From positions 1 through 7,669 of the forward strand of contig DGGS01000146.1 in assembly GCA_002392325.1 (NCBI GenBank): a stretch of 7,669 bases of DNA. The letters run 5' to 3'. The position numbers and the translations under genes were made by a program. The DNA is from Bacteroidales bacterium UBA3868. Lineage in GTDB: Bacteria; Bacteroidota; Bacteroidia; Bacteroidales; WCHB1-69. The notes beneath the pieces were generated by a model, which did no database searches, had not been told where the DNA came from, and worked only from the letters and a program-made list of their open reading frames with translations. Of the stretch, positions 6,301-7,669 are shown piece after piece. Within the stretch, counting starts at the first letter, position 1. Each line of letters begins with the position of its first letter.

Positions 6301-6948
6301 ATGTACATGAACAAATCCCTTTTTACCGATTTTCTGGCGGATCGGGAGATTTTATGGACGGGCATCAATTTTTCCATGGCCAAATTCACCAAAAATGGCT
6401 TTGATTTTCCCCAAGAAATACTGCAGCATTACTTTCACGACTGGAACATGCTGATTTTAAATGACCAGAAAAAGTATGATATCCGTATGAGTTTCCGGAA
6501 ACCTATCATGCAATACAATCTTTCCGCGGTCACTAAAATCAACAAAAACATACGGATAAACAACATCCTGACTTCAAGGATAGATTTGAAGGACACGCTG
6601 ACGGAGGAGAAAATTTTCAATAATCTTCCTGCCATCAATCCTGCCCCAACCCAACGGTTTGCCTTGTCGTTTTTTGTCGAGTCCTTCGACTCCGTGGCAA
6701 AAGTGGCGGCTGTCTGGGTGGTCATCTACACCACCGATACAAACGAGGTTGCGCTCTGCGAGCAATATCTGAAAGTTCCCAGCGGCATCGGCACCCGCAA
6801 CTACTGGGCTCGTGTATTTTATAATATATTGTATGACATAAAATCATACGCCTTCCTCCGTTGGGAGAACATGGTGATGAACACCGAAGAGAATGGGGAG
6901 AATTGTGAACATGAGGATAATTCAATTGACACTAATAATATTGAATAA
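6301..6948 (+). CDS. Uncharacterised conserved-looking protein, 215 residues
   Basis: I do not recognise a characterised family. The product starts MYMNKSLFTDF (ATG at 6301, or the third codon at 6307); an in-frame stop at 6286-6288 rules out a longer start. No signal peptide or clear membrane helix is seen, so it is probably cytosolic. Residues about 117-150 alternate hydrophobic positions (ALSFFVESF, AAVWVVIYTT), suggesting a beta-sheet core. The stretch VPSGIGTRNYWARVFYNILYD (about 159-179), rich in aromatic residues, looks like the most constrained part. The last 20 or so residues are acidic and Asn-rich, likely a disordered tail. From memory, a similar GxGxRNYWAxxxYxxL segment ends a poorly studied Bacteroidota protein family, often with a signal peptide; I cannot confirm membership. 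Coding seems real because the frame is long, it has its own upstream promoter-like element and it ends 15 nt before the next gene, which suggests cotranscription. Confidence 0.8.
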   Translation: MYMNKSLFTDFLADREILWTGINFSMAKFTKNGFDFPQEILQHYFHDWNMLILNDQKKYDIRMSFRKPIMQYNLSAVTKINKNIRINNILTSRIDLKDTLTEEKIFNNLPAINPAPTQRFALSFFVESFDSVAKVAAVWVVIYTTDTNEVALCEQYLKVPSGIGTRNYWARVFYNILYDIKSYAFLRWENMVMNTEENGENCEHEDNSIDTNNIE

Positions 6949-6963
6949 CAAATAGTTATAAAA

Positions 6964-7669
6964 ATGGGTGCATTTAAAGCATACGATTTCAGAGGAGTTT
7001 TTGGCAAGGATTTTGATTTGGACACCGTATATAAATTCGGTTTTTTCCTTCCATCATTATTGAAAACCGATAAAGTGTTGGTGGGGCGCGACATGCGAGT
7101 GTCCACCCCGCAGATGTTTGAGGCGTTGGCAAACGGCATCACGGATGCTGGTGCGGATGTCTATGACATGGGGTTGACCACCACACCCATGGTCTATTAC
7201 TTTACCGCACAACATCATTTTGATGCATCGGTGATGATTACCGCTTCGCATAACCCCAAAGAACATAATGGGTTAAAAGTTTCACGGACCAATGCGCTTC
7301 CTGTGGGTTATGATACAGGATTGGGCGAACTGGAACGCCGCGTGAAAGAAGATCCCGTTGTACCCGTTCCAGTTAAAGGCAAAATCATTGCACATGATGT
7401 GAAAGCTGAATACTTGGAGTTTCAAGCGCGCTACCATCACGACATCTCTAACCTCAACATTGTGATGGATTGCAGCAACGGCATGGCCTCCATTCTGGTA
7501 AAAGACATCTTTGGCAATGCCCCTACCTATTTGTTTGACACGCTGGACGGCACATTCCCCAACCACGAAGCCAACCCACTGGAACCGGAAAATGTGGTCG
7601 CCCTGCAGAATAAGGTACGCGAGATGAAAGCCGATATCGGCGTGATCTTCGACGGTGACGCCGACCGCG
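6964..7669 (+). CDS. manB: Phosphomannomutase/phosphoglucomutase, 5' part (runs off the window)
   Basis: The first 235 residues of an alpha-D-phosphohexomutase are present and the frame is open at the window end. These enzymes interconvert hexose 6-phosphate and hexose 1-phosphate, supplying GDP-mannose or UDP-glucose precursors for polysaccharides and glycoproteins. The start MGAFKAYDFRGVFG matches the family N-terminus. VGRDMRVSTP lies at 40-49. The catalytic loop TASHNPKEHNGLK (93-105) carries the phosphoserine S95. The metal-binding DGDADR is at 230-235, right at the edge. The run ALPVGYDTGL after the catalytic loop resembles ManB/CpsG-type phosphomannomutases more than AlgC, but specificity for mannose or glucose is not settled without the sugar-binding loop in domain 3, so the symbol is tentative. 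There is no Shine-Dalgarno; the ATG is preceded by an A-rich stretch. The preceding gene stops 15 nt upstream. Confidence 0.94.
   Translation, partial: MGAFKAYDFRGVFGKDFDLDTVYKFGFFLPSLLKTDKVLVGRDMRVSTPQMFEALANGITDAGADVYDMGLTTTPMVYYFTAQHHFDASVMITASHNPKEHNGLKVSRTNALPVGYDTGLGELERRVKEDPVVPVPVKGKIIAHDVKAEYLEFQARYHHDISNLNIVMDCSNGMASILVKDIFGNAPTYLFDTLDGTFPNHEANPLEPENVVALQNKVREMKADIGVIFDGDADR

Noticed and set aside
6435..7566. Several short minus-strand open frames under the uncharacterised gene and the mutase
   Set aside because: They overlap one another and two plus-strand genes, with no start signals or recognisable domains.
1..7669. Search for CRISPR repeats, transposase genes, tRNA genes and attachment-site direct repeats
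   Set aside because: None was seen; the gene content and spacing look like a stable chromosomal region.

Overview
This window reads as a chromosomal segment of a Bacteroidota bacterium, most likely of the order Bacteroidales. Three things point there. The TonB-dependent receptor, M16 peptidase and phosphohexomutase match forms usual in that group. Several gene starts lack a Shine-Dalgarno sequence. TAnnTTTG -7 promoter elements, characteristic of this phylum, lie upstream of genes. I see no CRISPR array, tRNA, rRNA or insertion sequence.

Left part (minus strand, about 35-2691). A TonB-dependent outer-membrane receptor (110-2503) is preceded by a clear TPP (thiamine pyrophosphate) riboswitch aptamer (2564-2644). 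The aptamer begins almost at the start site predicted from a TAnnTTTG element at 2649-2656. The receptor is therefore very probably an uptake channel for thiamine or a precursor, expressed when TPP is scarce. A hairpin with a U-tract follows the receptor gene (35-83). The first codons of the receptor are made of a striking degenerate 7-bp repeat (2420-2496) that sits where the start of the signal peptide should be.

Middle part (minus strand, 2736-6165). An apparent two-gene operon holds msrA (methionine-S-sulfoxide reductase) and, 7 nt downstream, a secreted four-domain zinc peptidase of family M16. A strong intrinsic terminator (2658-2691) ends it, and its U-tract lies one base before the -7 element of the receptor promoter.

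Right part (plus strand, 6241 to the end). A divergent intergenic region (6166-6300) carries one TAnnTTTG element for each direction and a near-perfect palindrome over the plus-strand element. It drives an uncharacterised 215-residue protein (6301-6948) and, 15 nt later, a phosphomannomutase/phosphoglucomutase that runs off the window (6964-7669).

Most of the window is ordinary housekeeping and nutrient-uptake content. I did not find a new multi-gene system. The parts most worth a second look are the 7-bp repeat array in the receptor start, the compact terminator-promoter-riboswitch block, and the palindrome in the divergent promoter region.
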